DNA of 64,000 bases from Petrolisthes cinctipes (taxonomy: Eukaryota; Arthropoda; Malacostraca; Decapoda; Porcellanidae). The position numbers were made by a program, and so were the translations under genes. This document shows positions 12,326-24,899 of this stretch, piece after piece. Where the stretch lies: contig JAWQEG010001318.1 of the NCBI GenBank assembly GCA_033782935.1, forward strand, positions 186,001 through 250,000, read 5' to 3'. The notes beneath the pieces were generated by a model. The model did not search any database. It was given only the letters and a program-made list of their open reading frames with translations, and had not been told where the DNA came from. The first letter of the stretch is position 1. Each line of letters starts with the position of its first letter.

Positions 12326-13109
12326 TTATACACGGCATGGATGAATTAGTGTCCTCTTCTAATTCACCAGTAACCTCACAAATCCCTCAATAACACCCAG
12401 CGTCCCTTTTCCTCTAAGATACATGATATATCGGATACTATATCTAAATAAAGAGCATTTCTTCATATTTAGGAGAAGAGAAACAAACTCCTCCTAACAC
12501 ACGCTTATAACAACACTTCTCTGTCTCTTATTCTTTCTTGTTTATATTGCCCTACATGAATCAGTGTAAGTATCCCTTGGTTGTAACTCTTCCTGGTGAG
12601 AGATGTACACTAATTTACCACGGCAATATACCGGTAATAAGCGGGGAACCAAATACTGGCGTTCATTTGTTCTATAGCCACTAAGGAAGAAATAAAAGAT
12701 GGATGTGATGTGCAGCAGAGTTGGGGGTTAACCTTGGCCAGTAGACAGTAGAGGGTAGACAACAACAGACAAGGGTAGGTTAGGAAGGCGTGAGGTATGA
12801 GGAAGTTTAACGCTCTCAGGCTCCTCATGCCAAATTCGGACATCTGAACGATCCTCACAAATTGAAACAATCCAATAAAATACAGAATAAAACCATTTCA
12901 AACAAATCGGAAATACCGGCAACTTGAATTACCGAAATGAGAATCTTGATAACAATACTTGAGCAACAACTGAATTTATATTTTTGAACGTAAACACAAA
13001 AGACACACCAAGAACATAATGAAGGAAAACTTATAGCACAAAGAGGAGATAAATGACAGTGGTAGGAAATGTGACCATGAAAAGGGATAACCGCAATATG
13101 ATAGACTAA

Positions 13110-13262
13110 TTAAGGAGATAATACACTTTGGGTACTTTAGAGCGTCTTGATTCCTCCAAAGTATACCAGGAAACAGACTAACAAAAGTAATGGTGTTCTG
13201 TTGCTTGGTTTGTTTGGAGGAATCAGTGTCTCCAGATTTACCAACACTGCACTGTCCCCTTA
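13110..13262. mobile_element. Core hairpin family copy
   Basis: TTAAGGAGATAATACAC at the left and GTCCCCTTA at the right. Arms: TTGATTCCTCCAAAGTATACC and GTTTGTTTGGAGGAATCA, with a CTAACAAAAGTAATGGTG loop. Confidence 0.65.
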
Positions 13263-13384
13263 TGAAGGAGGAAGAGTTACTAAGATCCAAGAAATGAAAC
13301 CAAGATAATGAAAGAAGAAGAAGAAATATGAACGAAATAATTAGACGTGGGAGATCAACATAATACTGGTGGTGGAGGCAGCAT

Positions 13385-13978
13385 GAGGTAAGACGGGGAG
13401 GGGAGGGAGGGGGGCACATTATTTATAGGAAGGGGAGAGGAAGAAGAGGAAAGGAAGAAGGAAGGGGAGGACGAAGGGGAGGAGAAAGGGAGGGAAGGAA
13501 GGGGAGGAGAAAGGGAAGGAAGAAAAGGGAAGGAAGGGGAGGAAAAGGGAAGGAAGAAGGGGAGCAAAAGGGAAGGAAGAAGGGGAGGAAACGGGAAGGA
13601 AGGGGAGGAAAAGGGAAGGAAGGGGAGGAAAAGGGAAGGAAGGGGAGGAAAAGGAAAGGAAGGAAGGGGAGGAAAAGGAAAGGAAGGAAGGGGAGGAAAA
13701 GGGAAGGAAGGGGAGGAAAAGGGAATGAAGGTGAGGGAAAGGAAGGGGAGGAAAAGGGAAAGAAGGGGAGGAGAAAGTGAAGGAAGAAAGGAAGGGGAGG
13801 AGAAAGTGAAGGAAGAAAGGAAGGGGAGGAAAAGGGAAGGAAGGGGAGGAGAAAGAGAAGGAAGAAATGAAGGCAGAAGGGAAGGAAGGGGAGGAAAAGG
13901 GAAGGAAGAAGGGGAGCAAAAGGGTAAAAAGGGGAGGAGAAAGTGAAGGAAGAAGTGGAGGAGGAAGGGGAAAAAGAA
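13385..13978. repeat. ~590-bp homopurine tract with ~20-bp period
   Basis: Nearly pure A/G on the plus strand, built from GGAAGGAAGGGGAGGAAAAG units and variants. All ORFs here (Ser/Pro/Phe or Lys/Glu/Arg/Gly repeats) are artefacts of the repeat. Confidence 0.9.
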
Positions 13979-14169
13979 GTTGAATTACGTACGTACGTGT
14001 AGGCCTTTATGTCAAAGTTCACTATTGTCTAACCAGGCTAGTTTATTGAATATATATACATCAGGTTCTGCATTATTATTCTATAGTTCGCATACCTCTG
14101 GGTGTACAAACTCAATCTCGAATTTTATGGTACAATTTTAAACCATTGTATTTAATAGTATGAGAGGAG

Positions 14170-14430
14170 GGTGAAGAGAAGGGGGTGGGTGTGGTTGTTG
14201 TGGATGTGGAAATGGAGGAGGTAGTAATAGTAGTAGTAGTGGTGGTGGTGGAGGAGGTAGTAATAGTGGAGGTGGAGGAGGTCGTAATGGTGGTTGTGGC
14301 TGTGGAGGTGGAGGTAGTGTTGTTGTTGTTGTTGTTAGTGGTGGTTGTAGTGGAGGTGGAGGAGGTAGTAATGTTGGTGGTGGAGGTGGTTGTAGTATAG
14401 AGTGGAGTGGTGGTGGTGGTGGTGGGGATA
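14170..14430. repeat. GTG/GTA/GAG triplet-rich tract
   Basis: G-rich degenerate triplets (GGTGGAGGAGGTAGTAATAG recurs at ~14249 and ~14359). ORFs are poly-Val or poly-Pro shadows. Confidence 0.75.
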
Positions 14431-14813
14431 GAGTGGCTAGGTCTCCATATATAGTCAGGCCGTGGTTGTGTGAGCAGGGATGGAGGAGCACCTATCCATC
14501 ACATCCACCCTATTCTCCCGTCAATCCCTCCCTACCGCCCACCACGTCTAACCCTCCCTCATCTACCCTTCCCCCTTCCACCACCTCTTATCCTCTACAC
14601 ATTATACGAGTTTTTTTACCATCTATATTTCCCTCTATTTACCACCAATCAATTCTACTCTTTTTACTAGTGCCTCTTAATGATATATACGGATTTCCCT
14701 CTAAATTGTCTCTCTATCTACCTTTGCAGTGCCCTTCCATTTACACTGTCTCTATCTATTCCCACATCTATATTCTCTCCCGTTTCCCCTTTCCTTATAT
14801 CTGCTTCTCCAGC

Positions 14814-14816
<3 letters not shown>

Positions 14817-14853
<37 letters not shown>
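14817..14853. repeat. (CT)n microsatellite
   Basis: About 18 CT units within a pyrimidine-rich stretch 14500-15060. Confidence 0.95.
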
Positions 14854-14855
<2 letters not shown>

Positions 14856-15316
14856 TTCCCATTACCCCACCACATCATTCTTTTCCTTCACATCCACAGT
14901 CTATTCTCACTTTCCTCTATTACCTTCACTCTTCCATCCAATTTTGTCTTTTTATTCTGCCACTCTGTTTCCCCTCATGTCTCGTACGGCTTCCCCCCAG
15001 ACTGCCTTCCCTCCTATACCCGCTATCCCTGAACCATTTATTTACCTTGCTCCCACAGACTTACCTTGCTGCTGCTGGCCATAATGAATAGGTTAAGATT
15101 TGAAAGCATAGCATTTCCTACGTCCTATCTTCCTACTAACTTTACATTAATAAAACGTCCCTCCAAGCGGCACCATCAATCCATCCATCCACCTTGTCAC
15201 CCAGTGTTGTGTTGGTCCCGTCACTATACATGCATCAGTTCATCCGTCAGTGTAACAACAAGGCTACTGTCTACTAAGGACGTGACATTCATCTCAACAA
15301 TAAAGCAAGTTACGCA

Positions 15317-15343
15317 ACCACTCACTCACTCACTCACTCACTC
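15317..15343. repeat. (CACT)n microsatellite
   Basis: Six ACTC units. Confidence 0.9.
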
Positions 15344-16489
15344 GTGGTAATCCACATGACTCATCGTGACACTTCTCACTCAACCAATCGTACAGTTTCA
15401 TCCATGCATATTCATTTATCCACATGTCTTATATGCTTTCAATCATTCACTCATCGGTATTTACCTAAATATTTCCAAACAAGAAACAATAATCTGTGTG
15501 TCGAAATACCTTAAGTTCTTTCATTAACTAGTAGTTATAAACAATTCGTAACTGCAAATCAACCTCTCCTAATCACTAACCAATCTAACAACAATAACTC
15601 CATCCAGTGTTTCACCTTCCTCTGGCAACCTCCATGTACACCCCCACTGACTAACTACCAAACCCTCTCCCTCCTCCATCTATCCATTTTCATGAGGACC
15701 AGTATATATCCAGCCAGTTATTCTGTATCACACCTGACCTCACTACCACTGTACCCTCACTACCCTACTGTCACTACACACTACTTTCTCCTGCCATAGC
15801 TACCACTACCACCACCACTATATCTGTACTATGGTATAGTAATAGGGATAGTGATGGCGGTATAGGCTAGGGTAGTGCCTCACTGGTGTGCTTCTATAGG
15901 GACGGCAATAGCAGTACCGGTATATATATTCCACACCAAACATATAAATGCCCTTGTCAATTTTATTACCCAACACCTACCAAAACAATCATCACTGCCT
16001 TGCTTCCATTCCCAACCTTATTCTTATCCTTCCCACCTTGTTCACTATTCTATCATCATCGTTAACATCACCACATGCATTATTATACAATAGATACTAC
16101 ACTGGTTACCTATAGTCAACATTACTATCGTGTATACCGGTACCTATTATGATGGTGGTGGTGGTGGTGATGGTATACGAATTCGAGGAAATACAAACTC
16201 AAATAGACAACAGTACTGTACCTATCACGTGGTTCTTTACTTTCTTCTACATACACCGCTGGTAGGCTACTAATACATTCGTCTTATTCGGTATATCACT
16301 TCAAGTCCCTTTTTCTGCCTCTGGGTGCCAGTTAGCAAGACATTTTATATGATTATACTGCCGGCACAGTTCAGAGTAATCATGATCATACCTACTGCAT
16401 GTTGTCGCTGTGTTCAATAGAAGAATCAAAACCATACATGCTCCTACCAATGTCAACCCCTGTACCTTACCATGCTGAATTCATTACTG

Positions 16490-16920
16490 GCACAACCATT
16501 ACTATTACCATTCATCATCAATACAACCACCAACACTACAACCACCACCACCACCGTTACAATCACCATACCAATTGACACAATGACCACTACCACCACT
16601 ATATAAGACCATTGTCAGTATTAGTCACCACAACTACCACCGGGCACTACCACTATTAGTAACATTCCTATCATTACTATCACCAACACTACAGTCACCA
16701 CCACCGTTACAATCACCATACCAATTAATTAAATGACCACTACTACCACCACACTACGACCAATATCGCCTTCACCACAACCACTACCGTCATTATTACC
16801 ACCATCACTAGTCACCACCACCGCCATCATCACCGTTAAAATCACTATAAATACCAACACTATTAAGACCAATATTACCATGACCACAACCACTATACCA
16901 ACACCCACCACGTGCCCTGT
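16490..16920. repeat. ACC/ATC triplet-rich degenerate tract
   Basis: Almost G-free. TCACCATACCAATT(G/A)A and GACCACTAC recur at ~16562 and ~16713, suggesting an old ~150-bp duplication. Confidence 0.6.
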
Positions 16921-17742
16921 CTCGCCTCATCATTATATTAATACCACCAGGAAGTCTGTGTGTGTGCATGTAGCCTACGCCTCACTGGATTTACATGACC
17001 CTATCCATGCATGGCAACCCGTTATTGTTTCATCCATGTAGCTAGGGTGTGTTTATTTCCTTGACTCTATCTAAGCAATCCGGAAACTATGAATGGAAAC
17101 AGTATATTTATGTGAAATGTGTACCGGGTATCATCTCTGTATGTGTCAACTGGACTGTATACAAGCAAGACAGTGCCGTTCATTCAATTTTGCAGGAGAG
17201 CCAGTTTAAGTCTTCGATAGAGCACATTCTTGACAGCACCAACTACAACAACAATTAGCAATCTCGTTTCTTTTTCTTTTTTTTCAAGAATTACAGTGGC
17301 GTTATATATTTTAGTGAGGAAGTATACATTCAGTTGTGTGTGTGTATATGTGTGGGTGTATGTGTGTATGTATGTGTGTATTCGTATGCATGAAGTGTGT
17401 GGAACGGACCAGGTGGCGTTTAAATTAGTGTGTACAGTGTGCGTGACGAGTATTGAGCGTGTGTGTGTGTGAAAGGAGTGTATGCATACGTATCATGGTG
17501 GGTGCATGGGTTGATTTTACTGTTCATGTATCCTGTTTATGCTTACTTTGTCAATGTGTTCGAGAATGAGTACGTACGTGTGCATGACTATTAATACATG
17601 TATGTGAATTTGTGTGATGTATGAAAATGACTTAAGCACTTGTATGAGTGGCTTGTTTGAGAGGGTAGTGAGTGAGTGAGTTAGTTTTGTGTATGAGAAT
17701 GTGTTTGTATGGCTTCAGATAGGCCTACAGTATAGTAGCATA

Positions 17743-17816
<74 letters not shown>

Positions 17817-17830
17817 TGTGTGTGTGTGTA
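17743..17830. repeat. (TG)n microsatellite
   Basis: About 40 TG units with two TA interruptions. Confidence 0.97.
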
Positions 17831-18015
17831 CTAGTAATTGACAGGTATGTGTGTTCTGTTCCACATACACGAGTGAGAGAAAGTGACAGCACTGGGTCTG
17901 CATTTCAAATATATACAATCTGCCAATGAAGAAAGTTTTGGTAGACACGTTACAACGCCCCACTGTAACCAACCATGTACCCAAGCCTAAGTACACTAAG
18001 CATACATTACCTCAA

Positions 18016-18165
18016 CGTGAGAATCTTTTGAGGGTTGGCTGCTGATTCCTCCTAACTACAGGCCACGAAACAGATCCCTAATTAACGTAACATAAAGGTC
18101 ACCTGTTTCCTGGCATAGTTTGAAGGAATCATAGACCTTCCAATTCACCAACAAGACAATCTCCC
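18016..18165. mobile_element. Core hairpin family copy
   Basis: GTGAGAATCTTTTGAGGGTT at the left is opposed by CACCAACAAGACAATCTCCC. Inner arms are TGATTCCTCCTAACTACAGG and GGCATAGTTTGAAGGAATCA. Confidence 0.6.
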
Positions 18166-19046
18166 ACCCACCCCTCCACCCCTTCAAGAACCAGCACGCG
18201 GGAGTTGACCTTCACTTGGTTCTCTGTAACTAATTCTTAACTCAACAAACAAGCCAAACTGCCAGAGTTGTAACCAGAACCTGAATTGATGATATAATAA
18301 TGAAGATGTCATGATGCTGTACCATATGTACTCAAGATTCTTAGCAGACTGAGTGAGTTGATGTGATTCTGATGAAGTGAATACGGTATAAGATGATTGA
18401 TGATCAGTAATACTTTTGTTACCGAGCATAATTACTCATGATAATACTTCTAATTTTCCCTTACAAATGTAGTCGCCCATAGACGTCGAGGATTAACCAC
18501 TGACACTTTAATTGCATAATGTTAGTAAAAGATTATTCATATCTAAGACTTGTGTCATCTGTCAGCCTAAATCACTTGGAGTAGCTATGTATCAACTTCT
18601 CATCACCCATACACCACTCGAGTATACAAGCTCCTATGAATTTCCACCTGAGCAAAACATGAAAGTCGTGTTCAATAAGATGTAGAAAACATCTGATAAA
18701 AATGACCTCAGTTTGTTCTGTGGCCTGGATTTCAGTCAGATTACGTACACGGCATGTTACAGTTACCTCCACTATAGTAACGAACACATCATCCAGAGGG
18801 TTTGACGAAATGTGGCACCACTGTGTTTGTGTACATAAGTTTCCTTATGGTAGATACCATAGTAATGAAGAGTTCTGTCCATTCATTATATTTGGTTAGA
18901 GCCACTTCCACTCACCAAAGTCACAGACATACACACCTCAACTGACGTAATCTATAATCCCATTATTTGTCTATAATTTGGTTCATTAAATGCAAAACCG
19001 ATAATTAATAAAGTGATAAGAAGAGATGCATTCAATGTGGATATTT

Positions 19047-19047
<1 letters not shown>

Positions 19048-19089
<42 letters not shown>
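19048..19089. repeat. (TG)n microsatellite
   Basis: About 20 TG units. Confidence 0.96.
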
Positions 19090-19093
<4 letters not shown>

Positions 19094-19361
19094 TGAGAGG
19101 AGTAAGACTTGTGTGGTCAGTGTGCACTACCTTGACACTTACATCTCCATCTTCCCCTCACACACACAACATCCCATTATACCCTCCACGTGTCCCACTA
19201 ACCCAATTACCTAATACCATATGCCAACATGCAATCCCCACAACACTCTACCGTCACCAACTTACATTAATCGTTATTAACACAATTGTCGAGTTTGGTA
19301 CACAGAGAAATTATGAAAGATGTAGCAGTAGGCTAATGGGGATGATGTAGATTCATTCACG

Positions 19362-19522
19362 TTTAAGGGACCCTGTGATGTAGTCAGCAAATTGGAGGTA
19401 GGATATATGAGTGCTTCAAATATTGCCACGAAACATTACTCATATTGAAGGAGCTTGTTTCGTGATATAATCAGGAGGAATCAGAAGCCACTAAAGTCTC
19501 ATACACGATCACAGGGTCCCTA
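19362..19522. mobile_element. Hairpin family, GGGACCCTGTGAT subgroup, copy 1
   Basis: Ends TTAAGGGACCCTGTGATGTA and ATCACAGGGTCCCTAA are clear inverted repeats. The inner arm still has TCAGGAGGAATCAGAAG and GTTTCGTG, linking it to the core family. Confidence 0.65.
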
Positions 19523-19873
19523 AGTGGTTCCCTGATAAAATATCTAGGGGTTCTTGTATGATTAAACTACATACAGTTTGTCGGATATTCAATATAAACA
19601 AAGTGTTAGAATTGAAGAGATAGAAATGAAAGAAGGTGGTTGTGGTGGTGATGATGAGAGAGGAAGACTATTTATGGCGAGTGATGGCGTCTGGCATTAT
19701 AGTCTGGCATCTGTCAGTCCTACCTTTATAGTTTATTTTTATTATTTTCTTCCACCTCATTCTTTTTCCCTACACTTTCAACATGAATACTCAGTCTGCG
19801 CTGACCTCAATCCCTTCACTAATTGACCCTCTCCTATACTCCTCTACTCACTTCAACGACTAGTAGCAGCTTA

Positions 19874-20034
19874 CTTAAGGACCATGTGATCCTGTATGAG
19901 ATTCAGTGTCTTGATTCCTCCTGTCTATACCACGAAACAAGCTCCTTCAATATAGGTGGTGTTTCGTGGCAGTATTTGAAGGACTCACTAACCTCCAATT
20001 TTCTTACTACTTTACGGGGGCCCATAACCATAAT
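19874..20034. mobile_element. Hairpin family, GGGACC subgroup, copy 2
   Basis: Opens TTAAGGACCATGTGATCC and closes near CGGGGGCCCATAA. Contains TTGATTCCTCCTGTCTATACC, an ACGAAACAAGC / GTGTTTCGTGGC stem and a GAAGGACTCA arm, about 350 bp from the related copy at 19362. Confidence 0.6.
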
Positions 20035-20424
20035 ATCTCTACTTTCACATCTGCCTCTACAAGTTATAACAGTTTTACTCCTGATTGAGAAAACCTAATT
20101 CACTACTACCTAACTAATCCTAACTGCCAATACTACTGCATACATTTACACAGGGAATCCTTTCATCTGAATATCAACAGATGTGTGCCCCTCCTTAATT
20201 AATGTGCATCCTTGAGGGTTCCTAATGCATGAGACTTAGAACTAACGTTGAAGGCCCTTACTGTTTATATTCAACACTAATAAGGACGTGCTTCAAAATG
20301 TCACTAAATACCGTATACACAATTCCAATATGATACTTTGAAAAATTGCCACAAGCCATATTAGGCTACAACACATAGCAATACATTCTTAAAATGTTGA
20401 TGTCTCTCTGAATGTTCACAACAT

Positions 20425-20501
20425 TACTGCCAGCAACATAAGGGTTCTACCCAGCCAAAACTACCGCCAGCAACATAGGGGTTCTACCCAGCCAAAACTA
20501 C
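20425..20501. repeat. 39-bp tandem duplication
   Basis: Two units of GCCAGCAACATA(A/G)GGGTTC plus TACCCAGCCAAAACTAC. Confidence 0.85.
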
Positions 20502-20594
20502 AGTCGTAAAGACCACGCACCATGATGCCAGATTTGGTGACAGATATATTATAAGATTTATAAACTTTATATAAACATATTTTTTCACACTATG

Positions 20595-20702
20595 CCAAGG
20601 AACAAACGACCTTAATGTTACTTACTAATGGGAAACCCGCTTCTTATGGTATATATTGGAGGATTCAGGAGCCCCCTAATCTGACCTCAGGAGAGTATTC
20701 CC
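20595..20702. mobile_element. Truncated core hairpin copy
   Basis: Right half only: CGACCTTAATG, then GGTATATATTGGAGGATTCA, CCCCCTAATCTGACC and TATTCCC. Lies just left of a full copy at 20707. Confidence 0.4.
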
Positions 20703-20706
20703 TGTA

Positions 20707-20865
20707 TGGGAGATTCTGTTGTTGGTAGATTGGAAAGCTACTGATTCCTCCTTTCTATACCAGAAAACAGACGCCCTCAATGGTACAAATAGGGGATCTG
20801 TTTTATGGAGTAGTTTGGAGGAATCACTGACCTTCCAAATCAGCAACAAAAGAATCTCCCCTTTA
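20707..20865. mobile_element. Core hairpin family copy
   Basis: GGGAGATTCTGTTGTTGGTA at the left pairs with CAACAAAAGAATCTCCCC at the right. Inner arms CTGATTCCTCCTTTCTATACC and GAGTAGTTTGGAGGAATCA, with an AAACAGACGCCCTCAATGGTA loop. Confidence 0.75.
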
Positions 20866-21683
20866 ACCACACACACACTGCCCCTCTACTCACCCTCAAC
20901 TCTTGACCTCACCACACTATTCCCTTTCCTTCACAAGCCTCCCCCTCCATCCTCACCTTGAGCCTCCCCCCCCCCCTCCCCTCTCCATACTAAACAACTT
21001 CCCCTCTCAATTATCTCATCTTCTTCCCCCCCCCCTCCCCTCCTTGCCTTGACCCCCAACAATGCATCATCCCAACTTCTACTGATTTCTCCGTTTGATT
21101 CTCCCTCCTTTCTCTCTCGTACCAACATTGTCTTCACTGCACTTCCATCTCTTCCTCATTTTTTTTTCTTCACGTCCCTCTTTTCTTACGTTTCTTCTTT
21201 CATTTATTTTTTCCCTATTAGTCACCTCTTCTTGGTGTCTACTCACTCTCACTCTCACTCTCTCTCTCTCTCTCACACACACATTTCTCTTTGCCTCTTT
21301 CTTACCTCCTCTCAACCTTCTTGCCACTTGCCCCACCTCTCTCGCATGACCACCATCATTTGCCGACTCTTAAACCAGAAATTAAGGGCAACAGAGAACA
21401 TAACTTGTAACATGTCTTTTTCGTCTTGATAATACATAAATTCCAGCTGCAACAGTGTATTTTTATTTATATGTGAAACCACGATATGTTCCCCGGTACA
21501 ATGACTTCGTATTTCCGTTAACCCACTAAACTATAAAGCCTAAACACAGAGCTAAGGTTTCAGTTGTATATGAAGACGCCGTCCCTTGTAAGCTTCCTCT
21601 GACTTTTCACTATATTGTTTCTTATGTATTATTACTTACAATTATAATACTTCCCCTCAGCCCACAAAAAAAAATGAAAAATG

Positions 21684-21712
<29 letters not shown>
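21684..21712. repeat. Poly(A) run
   Basis: 29 A residues, with shorter AAAATGAAAA units before it. It could be the tail of a lost retroelement, but nothing recognisable precedes it. Confidence 0.8.
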
Positions 21713-21715
<3 letters not shown>

Positions 21716-22011
21716 AGGACCAATATTGCTAACATACAGCCCCCATCATCTCTAAAACACCTGCACCACTATCACAATAAACCGTAACGTATTCAAATCA
21801 TATCACGCCAATAGGCCATCAGTCTGCGTAATCTACATCGCCAATAAACTTCTACTGGTGGTAGCGCACACACACGCAAAAGTGCCACCAATCAATGGCA
21901 AATCCCACTATAAGTATCGCGACAAAAACAAAAACACATCATACACCACTACCACCTCCATGACGATATGAGGACACGACCGGTGATGAAGAGAAGATTA
22001 TCTTAATGGGG

Positions 22012-22180
22012 TTGGTTATCTCTTGAAGGCAATTTGGAGGACCACTGACTTCTCCAAACTATATATACCAGCAGGAAACAGACGACTCGATTATAAATGT
22101 GAGTTGGAGATTTGTTTTGTAACTTAGTTTGGAGGAATCAGTAGCCCTCCAGTGTGACCACAAAAGAAAAACCCTCTTAA
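22012..22180. mobile_element. Core hairpin family copy (diverged)
   Basis: Left TTATCTCTTGAAGGCAATTTGG, inner CTGACTTCTCCAAACTATA, opposed by CTTAGTTTGGAGGAATCAG and a decayed end AACCCTCTTAA. Confidence 0.6.
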
Positions 22181-22612
22181 CAACGAGGTAACTACCAAGG
22201 AAAGAGTGTTGGTATGTGTTTCAAATTGTCAGAGTGAGGAACAGGTCAAACATTGAGGCGAAGTATGCATGGCTTGTGATGAAATGTATGTATGTAAACA
22301 ACGAGGAGAGGGGTGGCTGAGGGAGGGAGAGGGGGAACATGGGAAGGGAAAGAGGTGATGGAGTAGGTGATAGCAGAAGAGGATATATGGGAGAAAAAAG
22401 AGGGAAGGAAGAGGTGTGGAATTAAATGACTGATAACAAGTTAGCTACCGTAAACATTCACCTCTACATGGCGATTATGTGTATGGATCCCTGGTATGCA
22501 TAAATATGGTATGAATGGAGGAAAGAGGAAAGCTATATAAAATAGACGAGTATCGTACCAATACCAAGAAAATGAAAGAAAATAAAGCAATCGGGAATAA
22601 ACCAGTGGAAGA

Positions 22613-23010
<398 letters not shown>

Positions 23011-23159
23011 GTGTAGTACATGAGTAGCCTAGTGTAGCTTTTTCCGAAAAAGTACTGACTAACAACGATCGACCGTACAGGCGCCAGTCTGTCAAGGCCA
23101 CTCACCGCCGTCAATATCTGCAGTCACGCCACCACAACTTGCTTATCACTGTATCTGCC

Positions 23160-23290
23160 ACACCTATTTGACCTTGTCCTACCACAACTACAAAAAAACT
23201 ACAGTCAAAACCACAACTACAAAAAACACAACTACAGTCAAAACCACAACTGCAATAAAAACCACAACTACCGGTACCACTGTAACCTCT
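23160..23290. repeat. ACCACAACTAC short tandem repeat
   Basis: ACTACAGTCAAAACCACAAC and ACTACAAAAAA words recur three to four times. Confidence 0.7.
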
Positions 23291-23795
23291 CCCTCCCACA
23301 ACTGCAAGTCCACTACTTCTATAAGAACCTGCTGTTGGGCGTATTGCATGTACTACGTACAAACAGCGTAAATTGGTCAATAGTCCTGTTACAAGATTGG
23401 GACGGACGCCACGTGTTCCCTTGGTTCATGACTGCACGAGTCATTATTTTCACCACAACAAAACATTCCTTCTGCTTTAAAGTACATACCACCTTAGCTA
23501 CTACGTACTACAATCCCCGTTATAATTATAACCCACAGTGACTGACACCACTAACGACACCATTAACACAATCACAGCTAAAACTACTTGGAACACACAC
23601 ACACATATCAGACGCAACCTCTATACCTCAATGCTGCCACACCTGCTGCCTTACATAAACATCCAACAGAGCAGTCAACATAAACCCTTCCTATACCCTA
23701 GTAACACTGCTTTCACAACTACCACCAACCAACCAACCAACCACACCACATGGATAATATTAAACCTCCCACCACGAGTATAGACTACTACTATA

Positions 23796-23962
23796 GTATA
23801 TTATTACACACACTACCGTACCACTATCCCATGTACAACCATCACAAACACTACACTTACACCACCGACGTTACCACTATATTATTACACACACTACCGT
23901 ACCACTATCCCATATACAACCATCACAAACACTATCACTTACACCACCGACGTTATCATTCT
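23796..23962. repeat. ~83-bp tandem duplication
   Basis: TTACACACACTACCGTACCA, CTATCCCAT, ACAACCATCACAAACACTA and TTACACCACCGACGTTA occur twice. Confidence 0.85.
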
Positions 23963-24341
23963 CGTCACTACCATTACCTCAGCAACACTTACACTAGGCT
24001 ACTATCTCTTGCAATCTACTCACTTGCACGCAACGGTTATCACTTGCAACACTTACACGTTACAGTACACCTCTGTTTCTTACATAACTACAAAAATCAT
24101 CAGCATTACAACCTTAAAGACTATCCTGTAAATGACCAGTTCATCACTACCGTATAATCCCTCCCTCCCAACATTATAACCATCAAACTAAACGTTATTC
24201 CAGTTGACTATACATAAATATCCTCTTATAGTCACTACCAATACCTCTACCACAAATATCTATATAGTAATTCATGACTGCCTCAACCATCACTAACACT
24301 ACCTACACTACAACCACCAAAATACTTTACATTAAGGGGAG

Positions 24342-24499
24342 ATTCTCTTGTTGGTAAATTGGAAGGCTACTGATTCCTCTTAACTAGGCTACACCAGAAA
24401 ACAGACACCGGCAATGGTACTAAAAGGGGATTTGTTTCGTGGCATAGTTTGGAGGAATCCGAGACCTCCCAATTCACCAACGAACGAATCTCCCCTTAA
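24342..24499. mobile_element. Core hairpin family copy, well preserved
   Basis: TTAAGGGGAGATTCTCTTG at the left and CGAATCTCCCCTTAA at the right. Arms TGGAAGGCTACTGATTCCTC and GGCATAGTTTGGAGGAATCC; loop GGCAATGGTACTAAAAGGGG. Confidence 0.8.
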
Positions 24500-24899
24500 G
24501 ACAACCTGAATCATACCAGCAGACTGTAGCTACCTGTTAGCGTACGACAATTACTACCTTCTGTCATATGTCAACACCACAATAAAACTATCACCAGACA
24601 CCAACTATCGTAACCTCTTCTACCTTGACCAGATTCTGTATAGGCATAAACCACTGTAACCAACATTATAATCAACACTAGAATTTTATATATATCTTAT
24701 CCAACATTTGTACCATTTTCGCATATTCACCATTCCAACTTATATCTTCATCTATAAACAGCATTATCCTACTTTCAACAATGTATATAAACTATGGTAT
24801 ATATCATCGTTACCGCTATCATCATCACCAACATTACCACCATCCTCTGTAACCTACCTATAGGCTACCAGCATCACTATCACCATGCAGCAGGAAGGC

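Noticed and set aside
13355..14022. ORFs up to 199 codons over the purine tract
   Set aside because: Low-complexity read-through of a 20-bp repeat; overlapping ORFs exist in other frames with the same character.
8940..15091. Possible silk-, mucin- or antifreeze-like repetitive proteins
   Set aside because: Repeat units do not keep a reading frame and composition follows the DNA repeat.
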